Positions 27,232 to 36,725 of a DNA stretch of 64,000 bases are shown piece by piece. The translations under genes were made by a program, and so were the position numbers. Source of the stretch: Candidatus Rikenella faecigallinarum. Lineage in GTDB: Bacteria; Bacteroidota; Bacteroidia; Bacteroidales; Rikenellaceae. The notes below the pieces were generated by a model. The model made no database searches. It saw only the letters and a list, made by a program, of their open reading frames with translations, and was not told where the DNA came from. Location: contig DXHL01000021.1 in assembly GCA_019113395.1 (NCBI GenBank), positions 124,001 through 188,000 of the forward strand, given 5' to 3'. Positions within the stretch are counted from its first letter, which is position 1, and every line of letters starts with the position of its first letter.

Positions 27232-28854
27232 TCAATAATGGATACCATCACCGCTGCGTCCCTCCTTGGGGGTCGGTTCGCGGTAGGCAGACCCGTCGGG
27301 CCAGCGGCACCAGCGTCCCGTGGCCCGCACACGGGGCACTTGGGCATCGACCCGTTTCAGTTCGCGCGTCAGACGACGGGCCATGATTTCACGCCGTTTC
27401 CACACCCGCGGATTGGTGCCGTGGTCCACAATCTCAAAGATATCCTCCTGCAGATTGAAGAGCATCGTCCGACGCGTATCGTAGTAGTAAATCAGTTTCC
27501 AGTCGCCCTGTCGGATAGCGCTGTACGGCCCGATACCGTCGCCTTCGGCATCCCACATGTTCGGGAAGTGCCATACCAGCGGGCGTTTGCGTTTGAGGGT
27601 CGCATTGCCCTGCAACAGCGGCACCAGGCTCTGCCCCTCGACCTCCTGTACCGTTCGTACCCACCCCACGGAGGCCATCTCCAATATCGTGGGAAACAAG
27701 TCCTGAATAATCACCGGCACGGTACAATGCACATTGCTGTCGGCCACCGCAGGCCACTCCACCAGCATCGGCACACGGATACCCCCCTCCATCGGCGACC
27801 CTTTACCGCTGCGCAGCGGACGGTTTTGCAGCCCCGGTTTCCCGCTCCGCCCCCAGGCCGCCAGCCCGCCGTTGTCCGACAGGAATATCACAATGGTATT
27901 CTGCGCGATACCCTTCTCCTGCAAATAGGCCCGCAAATCGCCCAAACTCTTGTCCATCCCCTCGACCAGTGCCGCATAGGCCGCCTCCGTCGGGTCCAAC
28001 CCCCGCTCGATATAGGCTTGATAGAAACGGTTGTCGCGGTCGAACGGCACGTGAACCGCATAATGGCTCATATAGAGAAAAAACGGGCGGTCCTGCAGCA
28101 ACGAACTGTCAATCTGTTTTTTGGCCTCCAGCGTCAGTGCCTCGGTCGCAAAGATATCCTCTTCCCAATACTGCTCGAGCCCCGGAATGGCATTGGGGTT
28201 TTGTGTCTCAGCCCCTGGCACATTCCCAAAATTACGTTCTCCGAGGTACGATGCGGGAGCCCCCGCGGCATGACCTGCCACATTCACCTCGAACCCCAGC
28301 GTCCGAGGGTCCTCGCCGGGTGTTCCCATCGCCCCGAAGTGAGCCTTACCCACCAGAATGGTCCGATAGCCCGCCTCGCGCAACAGGGCGGGTAACGTCG
28401 TCACATAGGTTGTCCCAGGCACCCCGGGTTGTGCCGACAACCCGTTCACACTCCACCGCGGCCACTCCAGCACCTCACTCTCCGGGTCGGGCCCGCGGTC
28501 CTTATGCAGCGTCCAGTTGGTCACCCGATGCGCCGCAGAGCTCATCCCCGTCAGCAGGCTCACCCGAGAGGGCGAACTCAACGCCGCCGCATAGGCCGAC
28601 GTAAACTTCACGCCGCATCGCGCCATCCGCTCCATATTCGGTGTCTGAAACGTACGGTTCTGAGGGGTCGTATCACGCCAGAAAGGCTCGGACGTATCCT
28701 GCCACCCCAGGTCATCGACCAGGAACAACAGAATATTGGGTCGTTCGCCCTGCCGCGGAGGCGTTTTTCCCCGTCCCTTTGCCAGCGCTGTCGCCGATGC
28801 CCCCCCGGCCAGCACAGCAGCCCCCAGGAACGTTAAAAAAATGTGATTTTTCAT
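27232..28854 (-). CDS. Secreted arylsulfatase-family sulfatase (S1, Ser-type)
   Basis: This 540-residue protein has a signal peptide ending near ATALA. The metal-binding VDDLG starts near residue 46. The formylglycine site is SSPSR (serine 93, in ALSSPSRVSLLTG), so activation needs an anaerobic radical-SAM maturase (anSME), which is not in the window. LVGKAHFG and FLSDNGG are further family motifs. In gut Bacteroidales such enzymes remove sulfate from mucin or glycosaminoglycans in the periplasm. The exact S1 subfamily cannot be told. Confidence 0.9.
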   Translation of the reverse strand: MKNHIFLTFLGAAVLAGGASATALAKGRGKTPPRQGERPNILLFLVDDLGWQDTSEPFWRDTTPQNRTFQTPNMERMARCGVKFTSAYAAALSSPSRVSLLTGMSSAAHRVTNWTLHKDRGPDPESEVLEWPRWSVNGLSAQPGVPGTTYVTTLPALLREAGYRTILVGKAHFGAMGTPGEDPRTLGFEVNVAGHAAGAPASYLGERNFGNVPGAETQNPNAIPGLEQYWEEDIFATEALTLEAKKQIDSSLLQDRPFFLYMSHYAVHVPFDRDNRFYQAYIERGLDPTEAAYAALVEGMDKSLGDLRAYLQEKGIAQNTIVIFLSDNGGLAAWGRSGKPGLQNRPLRSGKGSPMEGGIRVPMLVEWPAVADSNVHCTVPVIIQDLFPTILEMASVGWVRTVQEVEGQSLVPLLQGNATLKRKRPLVWHFPNMWDAEGDGIGPYSAIRQGDWKLIYYYDTRRTMLFNLQEDIFEIVDHGTNPRVWKRREIMARRLTRELKRVDAQVPRVRATGRWCRWPDGSAYREPTPKEGRSGDGIHY

Positions 28855-28997
28855 CCCGGATGTAAATTTCGCTCTAAATTCGTGGGCAAGTTACGAAATT
28901 TGACGTACATTTAGAGTTAATACCACGTTATCGCCTCCTGCCCTCCGACAGGGCGCCGCTTCACCTAAACCTTTACCCTACCTATCCCCGTAATCCC

Positions 28998-31154
28998 ATG
29001 AACCTTTATCGCACCTTCCTGACCCATATCCGATGCGTTTTCAGCGACTCCTCGTACACCGATATCCGTCGTGCCCTGCGCACGGCCGTCACTGCGCTGG
29101 CCGGGCAAAAACGGTATGACCATACGCCGTTCGTCTTCCACTGCATCAAAACCGCCCTGATTGTCTCCGAAGAGATTGGACTGGGACGAAACTCCGTTAT
29201 CTCAACCCTGCTGCACGACGTGGCCCGACTCGGCCTGATGACCCTCGAACAAATCGGAACGGAGTATGGAGCAGCCTGCGAAACCATTGTCAAAGGGCTC
29301 AACAACATCTCGGAGGTAGACCCCAAGACCTCGACCCTGCAGGCCGACAATTTCCGAGAACTTATCGTATCCTACTCGACCGACCCGCGCGTCATCCTGA
29401 TTAAGATGGCCGACCGACTGGAGGTGATGCGGTCGCTGGAGAGCTTCCCCGAGGTCAAACGCAACAAAAAATCGTGGGAGACCCTGAACCTCTACTCCCA
29501 ACTGGCCCACAAACTGGGGCTCTACTCCATCAAATCCGAAATGGAGGACCTCTCCCTGCGATACCTCGAGCCCAAAGAGTATGCGCACATCGTCCAGAAA
29601 CTCTCCGAAGGGGCATCGGAACGTGAACGGTTCATCGCCGGTTTTGTCCGCCCCATCGAAGAGCGGCTCCACCAGCTCGGCATACACTACAAACTCAAAA
29701 GCCGAACCAAATCCATCTACTCCATCTGGCGCAAGATGCGCAAACAGAAGGTTCCCTTCGAAGAGGTCTATGACCTTTTCGCCATTCGCATCATCATCGA
29801 CTGCCCCCCGGCCGAAGAGAAGATGCAGTGCTGGTCGATTTTTTCGGTGGTCACCGACTTCTACACCCCCAACCCCGAACGGATGCGCGACTGGATATCC
29901 ATTCCCAAGTCCAACGGCTATGAATCGCTCCACACCACCGTCGTCACACCCGAAGGACGCTGGGTCGAGGTACAAATCCGCACCCGACGAATGGACGAAG
30001 TGGCCGAACGGGGTGTGGCCGCCCATTGGCGGTACAAAGGGGTCGGAGGGGGCGGCCTGGGCAGCGAACAGTGGCTGGCCCGCCTGCGCGAAATCGTCGA
30101 AACCACCTCGGCCACCGAAACCATTGCCGAACGGTTCGACCTGGCCCTCAGCAGCAAAGAGGTCTTTGTCTTCACCCCCACGGGCGACCTGCGCAAGCTG
30201 CCCGAGGGGGCTACCCTGCTCGACTTTGCCTTCGACATCCACTCCAACCTGGGCAGTTGCTGCACGGGGGGAAAGGTCAATGGCCGCAACGTCTCGATGC
30301 GGGAACGACTCCACAACGGCGATGTGGTAGAGATTACCACCTCCAAATCACAACGTCCCAAGGCCGGCTGGCTCGATTTTGTGGTCACCTCGAAAGCGAA
30401 GGCCAAAATCAAACAGATTCTCCGCGAGGACGAAGCCCGCAGTGCACAACTCGGCCGTGAAGAGCTGGAACGGAAGGTCAAGAACTGGAAACTGCCCCTG
30501 ACCATCGAAGAGGCCGTTACGGCGCTGTCGAAATACTACAAGATTAAGACCGGTTTCGAAGTCTATGCCCTGATAGCCGAACAACGCGCCACCACGGCCG
30601 AAATCAAAGAGATACTGACCAACTATGCTGCGGGTAACCAACCGGCTCCCGACATACGTCCTCGGAAAAACAAATCGGACGACGGGCAGGAGAGCAGCCA
30701 CGAGGACTGCCTGATTATCGACGAGACGCTCAAAAATGTAGACTACAAACTGGCTCGGTGCTGTAATCCGATATACGGTGACCCGGTGTTTGGTTTTGTC
30801 ACCATCCACAACGGCATCACCATCCACCGCACGGACTGTCCCAACGCCCTGCGGTTGCAGGAACAGTACCCTTACCGGGTACTCAGCGCCAAATGGCGCC
30901 AGACAACCTCATCCGGGGCATTCCGTGCCACCATTCGGGTCTTGGGGGATGATATTCCGGGTTTGGCGGGTCGTATCACCGACCTCATCTCTCAAGAACT
31001 GAAGTTGAACATTCGTTCCATGTCGTTCGGAGCTCAACGCGGCGTAATGGAGGGACAACTCTCCATTGAAGTGACGAGCGCTCAGGTGGTAGATATGGTG
31101 CTTTATAAGCTCAAGAAGGTAAACGGCGTGACACGTGCCTTTCGGGTCAACTGA
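28998..31154 (+). CDS. RelA/SpoT homologue with degenerate hydrolase site
   Basis: This 718-residue long RSH protein has an HD domain (about 25-170), a synthetase domain, TGS (EVFVFTPTGDLRKLPEG), a CC zinc-finger-like region (ARCCNPIYGDPV) and a C-terminal ACT domain. The synthetase residues look intact (SRTKSIYSIWRKM, KSNGYESLHTTV). The hydrolase motif HDxxED reads HDVARL at 73-78, and the usual ADRLHN reads ADRLEV at 138-143. The catalytic E, D and N are therefore replaced. It is probably a (p)ppGpp synthetase only, like RelA. A hydrolase partner should exist elsewhere. Confidence 0.9.
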   Translation: MNLYRTFLTHIRCVFSDSSYTDIRRALRTAVTALAGQKRYDHTPFVFHCIKTALIVSEEIGLGRNSVISTLLHDVARLGLMTLEQIGTEYGAACETIVKGLNNISEVDPKTSTLQADNFRELIVSYSTDPRVILIKMADRLEVMRSLESFPEVKRNKKSWETLNLYSQLAHKLGLYSIKSEMEDLSLRYLEPKEYAHIVQKLSEGASERERFIAGFVRPIEERLHQLGIHYKLKSRTKSIYSIWRKMRKQKVPFEEVYDLFAIRIIIDCPPAEEKMQCWSIFSVVTDFYTPNPERMRDWISIPKSNGYESLHTTVVTPEGRWVEVQIRTRRMDEVAERGVAAHWRYKGVGGGGLGSEQWLARLREIVETTSATETIAERFDLALSSKEVFVFTPTGDLRKLPEGATLLDFAFDIHSNLGSCCTGGKVNGRNVSMRERLHNGDVVEITTSKSQRPKAGWLDFVVTSKAKAKIKQILREDEARSAQLGREELERKVKNWKLPLTIEEAVTALSKYYKIKTGFEVYALIAEQRATTAEIKEILTNYAAGNQPAPDIRPRKNKSDDGQESSHEDCLIIDETLKNVDYKLARCCNPIYGDPVFGFVTIHNGITIHRTDCPNALRLQEQYPYRVLSAKWRQTTSSGAFRATIRVLGDDIPGLAGRITDLISQELKLNIRSMSFGAQRGVMEGQLSIEVTSAQVVDMVLYKLKKVNGVTRAFRVN

Positions 31155-31960
31155 CCCCGAGGATTTCATGCAAAGACGTTGCGGCAAGAGAGGACACCGC
31201 CGGTGACTGTTGCACAGCGTAGTATCAATTTGTATGGCAGGAGTATTCATAAGGAAAGCCACAATTCGTAGAACGCATCCTGAAATTCCTTTGGCACAAT
31301 CGGGGAGACATTGATTTAGACGCACGGCAGCCTTTCTGTTCACAGTCGAGCGGAGGGCTAGTGCCGCTTGGGGATTGGCGCCGACCGAGAAAGACAAAAA
31401 ACTGTTGCTGGAAAGGAAATTCCTCAAAAACTCGTCCGCAGCCAGCGAAGGGGAAGAGAGGGCACGCCGTGGCGGGATTGCTCTACAAGGAGCAGACCGC
31501 CGCCTATTCGTCGAGCAAACTCTCTGTCGGAGTGCCCGCGGCACCTGCGGGCTGACGGTTTCTGACGAAACCGTTTTTTTTCAGACTCGTGTCAGCTCGT
31601 GTGCCGAGCGGCATCGGGTTGCCTCGGCAACCCGTCGGTCCGAAGCCACCCCAAGCGGAGGACCGAAAACAGCCCGGCTATTTTCATTCCCCCGCTGGCT
31701 TCGGCCTGACACGACTTCTGACGAAGTCGCACTTTACAAACAGATACGGGTAGGCCTCGTGTGCCGAGCAGCACCGATTCTTCGCCGCCTCTCAGCTGCG
31801 GAGCGCAACGACTGCTCGCGCAACCGCTTATCTCAAATATGAGCATCATGTAGTGAATGCTCAGTCCCCCGCATCTGTTGTAACAACAACCATTGTTTCT
31901 CAGCCGACGGGTTACCCCCGCAACCCGTCGGCCCGAAACCCATTCCCTATCCATACAAAA
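31155..31960. repeat. Repeat-rich non-coding region (cluster B)
   Basis: About 880 bp between rel and nifJ hold no convincing gene. It shares modules with cluster A: ggcgccgaccgaga at 31377-31390, acgacttctgacgaagtcgc at 31711-31730 (exact reverse complement of 8477-8496), a block ccgaagccaccccaagcgg near 31653, and GTGCCGAGCGGCA-type hairpins near 31599 and 31761. A hairpin with eight T lies at 31555-31581. Short frames on both strands are repeat translations. Confidence 0.7.
31555..31581 (+). terminator. Terminator-like hairpin in repeat cluster B
   Basis: acggtttc - tgac - gaaaccgt followed by eight T. It is 400 bp after the rel stop, so it may end a long read-through transcript. Its loop tgac matches the repeat-family hairpins. 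Confidence 0.6.
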
Positions 31961-31961
31961 C

Positions 31962-31999
31962 AAAAAAGCCTTCCCCCGACCCAAGGTCGAAGGAAGGCC
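31962..31999 (-). terminator. Terminator of nifJ
   Basis: On the minus strand ggccttccttcgacc, loop ttg, ggtcgggggaaggc, then six T, 35 bp after the nifJ stop. Confidence 0.75.
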
Positions 32000-32034
32000 A
32001 CGTACAGTAAGCCGAAAAACGGCTAGAAAATCAA

Positions 32035-35000
32035 CTACTTCACAACAACTGCTTCAGTTTCTTCAGCCGTTTCGGGTTGATACTGCATCGACGCATATCG
32101 TTTGTAACTGTTATAGCGCCATTTGGCATTCTCTTCGGAAGCGTTGAAGAGTTCCTGAGCTTCCTGCGGGAAGGCCTTCAGCAGCGAGGTGTAACGTACT
32201 TCCTGGTGGATAAACTCTTGGAATTTGCTCCAATCAGGTTCTTTCGAGTCAAGCGTAAACGGATTTTTACCCTCTTTTTCCAACAGCGGGTTGAAACGCC
32301 ACAGATGCCAGTAACCGCATTCCACAGCACGTTTTTCCGTCAGTTGCGATACACCCATACCATTTTTGTTCCCGTGGTTGATACACGGTGCGTAGGCGAT
32401 AATCAGCGACGGGCCCGGGAAGGCTTCAGCTTCCTTGATAGCCTGCATGTATTGATTATGGTTGGCACCCATGGCCACCTGAGCCACGTATACATACCCA
32501 TAAGTCATCACCATGGCTCCCAGGTCTTTCTTGCGGATGCGTTTACCCGACGAGGCGAACTTGGCCACAGCACCCACCGGAGTAGCTTTCGACGACTGAC
32601 CGCCCGTGTTGGAGTATACTTCCGTGTCGAGCACCAGCACATTGACATCTTCTCCCGAGGCGAGGACATGGTCCAGACCACCGTATCCGATATCATAAGC
32701 CCAACCGTCGCCACCGAAAATCCACTGCGATTTTTTGATGAGATACTGTTTCAGTTCGACGATTTGTTTGCAGTAGTCACAGCCACAACCTTCCACCAGC
32801 GGCAGCAGTTTGTTGGTTGCTTCCACCGAGGCTTCCGCATTGTCCTTGCCGTCAATCCAGGCCTGCATGGCGGCTTTGGTTTCAGCCGAGCAGCAGTCGC
32901 ATTTTTCGATGGCTTCGGTCATGATTTGTTTGAGGCGGTCGCGGAGTTTTTCGACCCCGATGTGAATCCCCAGACCAAATTCGGCATTGTCTTCGAAGAG
33001 CGAGTTCGCCCAAGCCGGACCATGACCCGACACCAAATCCTTGCAATAAGGCGTCGAAGGCGCCGAACCACCGTAAATCGACGAGCAACCGGTGGCATTG
33101 GCAATCATCATGCGTTCGCCGAAGAGTTGGGTAATGGCCTTGATGTAGGGAGTTTCACCGCAACCGGCACAAGCACCCGAGAATTCGAAGAGCGGCTGAG
33201 CAAACTGCAGGTTTTTAACCGATTTGGTTTTATCGGCCACTGCAGTTTTGTAACCCACTTTGTTGTGCATGTATTCCCAGCGCGGAGCTTCGTCGGCCAG
33301 TTGCGCCTCCATCGGTTCCATAACCAAAGCCTTTGCTTTGGGAGCCGGGCAGACGTTGGCACAGTTGCCACAACCCGTACAGTCGAGCGGCGATACCTGG
33401 ATTTTGAACTTGTATTCTTTGAAAGCCCCGATACCTTGCACCATGGGGGTTCCGGCGGGTGCCGCAGCCGCTTCGGCTTCGGTCATCAGGAACGGACGGA
33501 TGGCGGCATGAGGACAAACATAGGCACACTGGTTACACTGGATACAGTTTTCCGCTTTCCAAGCCGGAATGTTCGCAGCGATACCGCGTTTTTCGTAGGC
33601 AGCCGTACCGGCTTCCCAGGTACCGTCTTCGCGACCCACGAAGGTCGATACGGGCAGGTCGTCACCGGCCAGTGCGTTAATCGGGTCTACCACTTTGGTG
33701 ATAAATTCGGGACGGTTCGGGTCTGCAGCCTTCGGAGCCACCTGAATCGAAGCCCATTCGGCCGGAACCTCAACCTTCACGACGTTTTTGCCACCGGCAT
33801 CCACAGCCGCGTAGTTCTTGTTCACCACATCTTCACCCTTCTTGCCATAGGATTTGTAGATGGCTTTTTTCATCTCTTCCACAGCCTTGTCGTAGGGAAT
33901 CACCTCCGACACCTTGAAGAAGGCCGACTGCATGATGGTGTTGGTACGCGAGCCCAACCCCAGTTCGGCAGCAATTTTCGTAGCATTGATGATGTAGAAG
34001 TTGATGTGGTGTTCTGCCAGATATTTTTTCATGTCATCGGGCAGGTGTTTTTTGGTGGTTTCTTCGTCCCACACGGCATTGAGCAGGAACGTACCGCCAT
34101 CTTTCAGCCCTTTGAGGAGGTCGTATTTGCCGAGGTACGACGGCACGTGGCAGGCCACGAAGTTCGGGGTGGTCACCAGATAGGTCGAACGAATCGGTTC
34201 ATCGCCGAAACGCAGGTGCGACGAGGTGTAGCCGCCCGATTTTTTCGAGTCGTACGAGAAGTAGGCCTGGCAGTATTTGTCGGTCGAACCGCCGATGATT
34301 TTGATGGAGTTTTTGTTGGCGCCGACGGTACCGTCCGAGCCCAACCCGATGAAACGGGCTTCGTAGGTCGAGTTGTGACCGACGCTCACCTCTTCGCCTA
34401 CGGGCAGCGATTTGAAGGTCACGTCGTCCACGATACCCACCGTAAATTGGTTTTTGGGTTCGTTTTGAGCAAGGTTTTCGAATACGGCAATCATCTGAGC
34501 CGGCGTAGTATCTTTCGACGAGAGACCGTAACGGCCGCCGATAATCAGAGGACGTTCGTTTTCGGGCAGGGCGTAGTATACGTCGCGCACATCCAGGTAG
34601 AGCGGGTCGCCGTTGGCACCGGGTTCTTTGGTGCGGTCGAGCACGCAGATGCGTTTGACGGTTTTCGGCATCGCCTGCAGGAAGTATTTGGCCGAGAAGG
34701 GACGATAGAGGTGTACGGAAATCAGACCCACCTTTTGTCCTTTGGCACGCAGCATGTCGATAACCTCTTTAAGGGTTTCGGTCACCGAGCCGATGGCGAT
34801 AACCACATTCGTGGCTTCCGGGTCGCCGTAGTAGTTGAAGGGATGGTATTCGCGGCCGGTGATTTGGCTGATTTTGGCCATATAGTCGGCCACCAGGTCC
34901 GGCACGGCATCATAGAAGCGGTTGGCAGCTTCGCGGCTCTGGAAATAGATATCCGGGTTTTGCGCCGTACCGCGCGTAACAGGATGTTCGGGGTTCAGGG

Positions 35001-35625
35001 CACGTTCACGGAAAGCGCGGAGGGCGTCCATATCCACCAGCGAACGGAGGGTATCGGTGTCGAATTCTTCGATTTTCTGGATTTCGTGCGAGGTGCGGAA
35101 ACCGTCGAAGAAGTTGATGAAGGGCACACGGCCTTTAATGGCGGTGAGGTGCGACACGGCCGAGAGGTCCATCACCTCCTGCACCGAGCCGCTGGCGAGC
35201 ATGGCAAACCCGGTCTGACGGGCCGACATCACGTCGGCGTGGTCGCCGAAAATCGAGAGGGCCTGAGCAGCGAGCGCACGAGCCGACACGTGGAACACGG
35301 CCGGGAGAAGTTCGCCGGCGATTTTGTACATGTTCGGAATCATCAGCAGCAGCCCTTGCGATGCCGTATAGGTTGTGGTGAGGGCACCGGCCTGGAGCGA
35401 GCCGTGGACGGCACCGGCAGCACCTGCTTCGGATTGCATCTCCTGGACACGTACGGTTTCGCCGAAGAGGTTTTTCTTGCCGGCGGCAGCCCATTCGTCC
35501 ACATATTCAGCCATGGTCGATGAGGGCGTAATCGGGTAGATGGCCGCCACTTCACTGAACATGTAGGCAATGTGTGCGGCGGCATAGTTACCGTCGCAGG
35601 TAATAAATTTCTTTTGGTTTGCCAT
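32035..35625 (-). CDS. nifJ: Pyruvate:ferredoxin (flavodoxin) oxidoreductase
   Basis: The start is at MANQKKFITCDGN (ATG at 35625, 1196 residues), which fits the family. It has domain I with YPITPSS, the CoA-binding and domain III regions, two [4Fe-4S] motifs (CIQCNQCAYVCP and CTGCGNCANVCP), and the TPP domain with GDGWAYDIGYGGLDH and EVYSNTGGQSSKATP. It oxidises pyruvate to acetyl-CoA, CO2 and reduced ferredoxin in the cytoplasm, the central step of anaerobic metabolism here. The reduced ferredoxin could feed a hydrogenase matured by HydG. It has its own promoter at the end of cdaA. Confidence 0.97.
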   Translation of the reverse strand: MANQKKFITCDGNYAAAHIAYMFSEVAAIYPITPSSTMAEYVDEWAAAGKKNLFGETVRVQEMQSEAGAAGAVHGSLQAGALTTTYTASQGLLLMIPNMYKIAGELLPAVFHVSARALAAQALSIFGDHADVMSARQTGFAMLASGSVQEVMDLSAVSHLTAIKGRVPFINFFDGFRTSHEIQKIEEFDTDTLRSLVDMDALRAFRERALNPEHPVTRGTAQNPDIYFQSREAANRFYDAVPDLVADYMAKISQITGREYHPFNYYGDPEATNVVIAIGSVTETLKEVIDMLRAKGQKVGLISVHLYRPFSAKYFLQAMPKTVKRICVLDRTKEPGANGDPLYLDVRDVYYALPENERPLIIGGRYGLSSKDTTPAQMIAVFENLAQNEPKNQFTVGIVDDVTFKSLPVGEEVSVGHNSTYEARFIGLGSDGTVGANKNSIKIIGGSTDKYCQAYFSYDSKKSGGYTSSHLRFGDEPIRSTYLVTTPNFVACHVPSYLGKYDLLKGLKDGGTFLLNAVWDEETTKKHLPDDMKKYLAEHHINFYIINATKIAAELGLGSRTNTIMQSAFFKVSEVIPYDKAVEEMKKAIYKSYGKKGEDVVNKNYAAVDAGGKNVVKVEVPAEWASIQVAPKAADPNRPEFITKVVDPINALAGDDLPVSTFVGREDGTWEAGTAAYEKRGIAANIPAWKAENCIQCNQCAYVCPHAAIRPFLMTEAEAAAAPAGTPMVQGIGAFKEYKFKIQVSPLDCTGCGNCANVCPAPKAKALVMEPMEAQLADEAPRWEYMHNKVGYKTAVADKTKSVKNLQFAQPLFEFSGACAGCGETPYIKAITQLFGERMMIANATGCSSIYGGSAPSTPYCKDLVSGHGPAWANSLFEDNAEFGLGIHIGVEKLRDRLKQIMTEAIEKCDCCSAETKAAMQAWIDGKDNAEASVEATNKLLPLVEGCGCDYCKQIVELKQYLIKKSQWIFGGDGWAYDIGYGGLDHVLASGEDVNVLVLDTEVYSNTGGQSSKATPVGAVAKFASSGKRIRKKDLGAMVMTYGYVYVAQVAMGANHNQYMQAIKEAEAFPGPSLIIAYAPCINHGNKNGMGVSQLTEKRAVECGYWHLWRFNPLLEKEGKNPFTLDSKEPDWSKFQEFIHQEVRYTSLLKAFPQEAQELFNASEENAKWRYNSYKRYASMQYQPETAEETEAVVVK

Positions 35626-35723
35626 TGTTATAAGGTTGTTGGATTTAAGTTGTAAGCCACTGATTGAAAGAAGATTGCCCCGACCGCCACGCGTGTGCGT
35701 CATCGGCACTCTTCCCTAAGAGA

Positions 35724-35755
35724 CAAAGGTAGGGATTTTTTCCTTATGCCGACAA
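35724..35755 (-). promoter_or_regulatory. Promoter of nifJ
   Basis: Minus strand: TTG (35755-35753), a 21-bp spacer, TACCTTTG (35731-35724). It overlaps the 3' end of cdaA and gives nifJ a leader of about 90 nt. Confidence 0.65.
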
Positions 35756-36520
35756 CATGCGTCCCAGTTTTTCACCCAGCGTATCGGGGTCATTGACGGT
35801 GGTGATTTCACCGGCATCAACAATGGAGATTTTGCCGCGTTCTTCGGAGACCACCACCACCAGCGCATCGCTGTGTTCGGAGAGGCCGATGGCAGCTCGG
35901 TGACGCATGCCGTAATGGAGCGGAATGTGGGGGTTGTCCGACGAAGGCAGGATACAGCGGGCCGAGTGGATACGCCCCTGACGGATAATAATCGCCCCGT
36001 CGTGCAGGGGGCTGTTTTTGAAGAAGATGCTCTCGATAAGCCGTACGTCGATGCGGGCGTCAATCATATCGCCGGTCGAGGCATAGACCCCCAGGTCGCT
36101 TTGGCGTTCGATGCAAATCAGGGCCCCTGTGCAGGTGGCTGCCATGTCGCGGCAGGCTTTGGCCACATCTTCGGTCCACCCGACCTGTGTGGTTCCGCCG
36201 GCCGAGCGGAACAGACGGCGCACAAAGCGGTTTTTGGCTTTGGAGTATCGGCTGCCCAGCAACAGGAGGTAGCGTCGCACCTCTTGTTGGAAGACGATAA
36301 TCAGCGCCAGCACCCCGACCCCGATAACCTGTCCCATGATGGAGCTGAGCAGGGTCATGTTCAGGGCACGCACCACCACCCACAGCAGATAGACGATAAA
36401 GATACCCGCAAAAATGGTCATGGCGGCCGTTCCGCGAATGAGCCGATAGACCTGGTAGCAGAGTACGGCCACGACCAGGATGTCGATAATGTCCAGCAGA
36501 TTGACGGTGATAAAGTCCAT
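35744..36520 (-). CDS. cdaA: Diadenylate cyclase CdaA
   Basis: The start is at MDFITVNLLDIIDILVV (ATG at 36520, 258 residues). The longer frame adds a basic stretch that lies over the promoter-like element. Three N-terminal membrane helices are followed by a DisA_N domain with PLHDGAIII and GMRHRAAIG, the DGA and RHR motifs for ATP binding and catalysis. The enzyme makes c-di-AMP, which controls osmotic balance and the envelope. It is followed on the same strand by nifJ, which has its own promoter. Confidence 0.93.
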   Translation of the reverse strand: MDFITVNLLDIIDILVVAVLCYQVYRLIRGTAAMTIFAGIFIVYLLWVVVRALNMTLLSSIMGQVIGVGVLALIIVFQQEVRRYLLLLGSRYSKAKNRFVRRLFRSAGGTTQVGWTEDVAKACRDMAATCTGALICIERQSDLGVYASTGDMIDARIDVRLIESIFFKNSPLHDGAIIIRQGRIHSARCILPSSDNPHIPLHYGMRHRAAIGLSEHSDALVVVVSEERGKISIVDAGEITTVNDPDTLGEKLGRMLSA

Positions 36521-36577
36521 AGTTGTGACGGCTTGAGCAACAGAGGGTTTCGGAACGACCGTAAGGGTTCCGACATG

Positions 36578-36585
36578 TAAAGGTA
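36578..36585 (-). promoter_or_regulatory. -7-like element for cdaA
   Basis: On the minus strand TACCTTTA lies 57 bp before the chosen cdaA start; one base differs from TAnnTTTG. Confidence 0.4.
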
Positions 36586-36690
36586 CGTTTTTTCGGGCAA
36601 CCACACGACACCTCCTCCCTCCATGCGATTTTTTAATGCATGTATCTATGCCTCATCAGACAAACGTGCGAATACAAACGACAAAAATGC

Positions 36691-36698
36691 TATCTTTG
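36691..36698 (+). promoter_or_regulatory. -7 element for the NlpE-like lipoprotein
   Basis: TATCTTTG matches TAnnTTTG, 27 bp before the ATG at 36726. Confidence 0.55.
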
Positions 36699-36725
36699 AA
36701 AGACTAACCCAACCTGTTTTATCCT

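Noticed and set aside
31375..31842. 155-codon frame between rel and nifJ
   Set aside because: Made of repeat modules shared with 8337-8760; no protein features.
32077..35523. Open frame of 1148 codons on the plus strand opposite nifJ
   Set aside because: It is antisense to a complete, strongly conserved PFOR gene; GC-rich codon use in nifJ leaves the opposite frame open. The translation has no recognisable domain.
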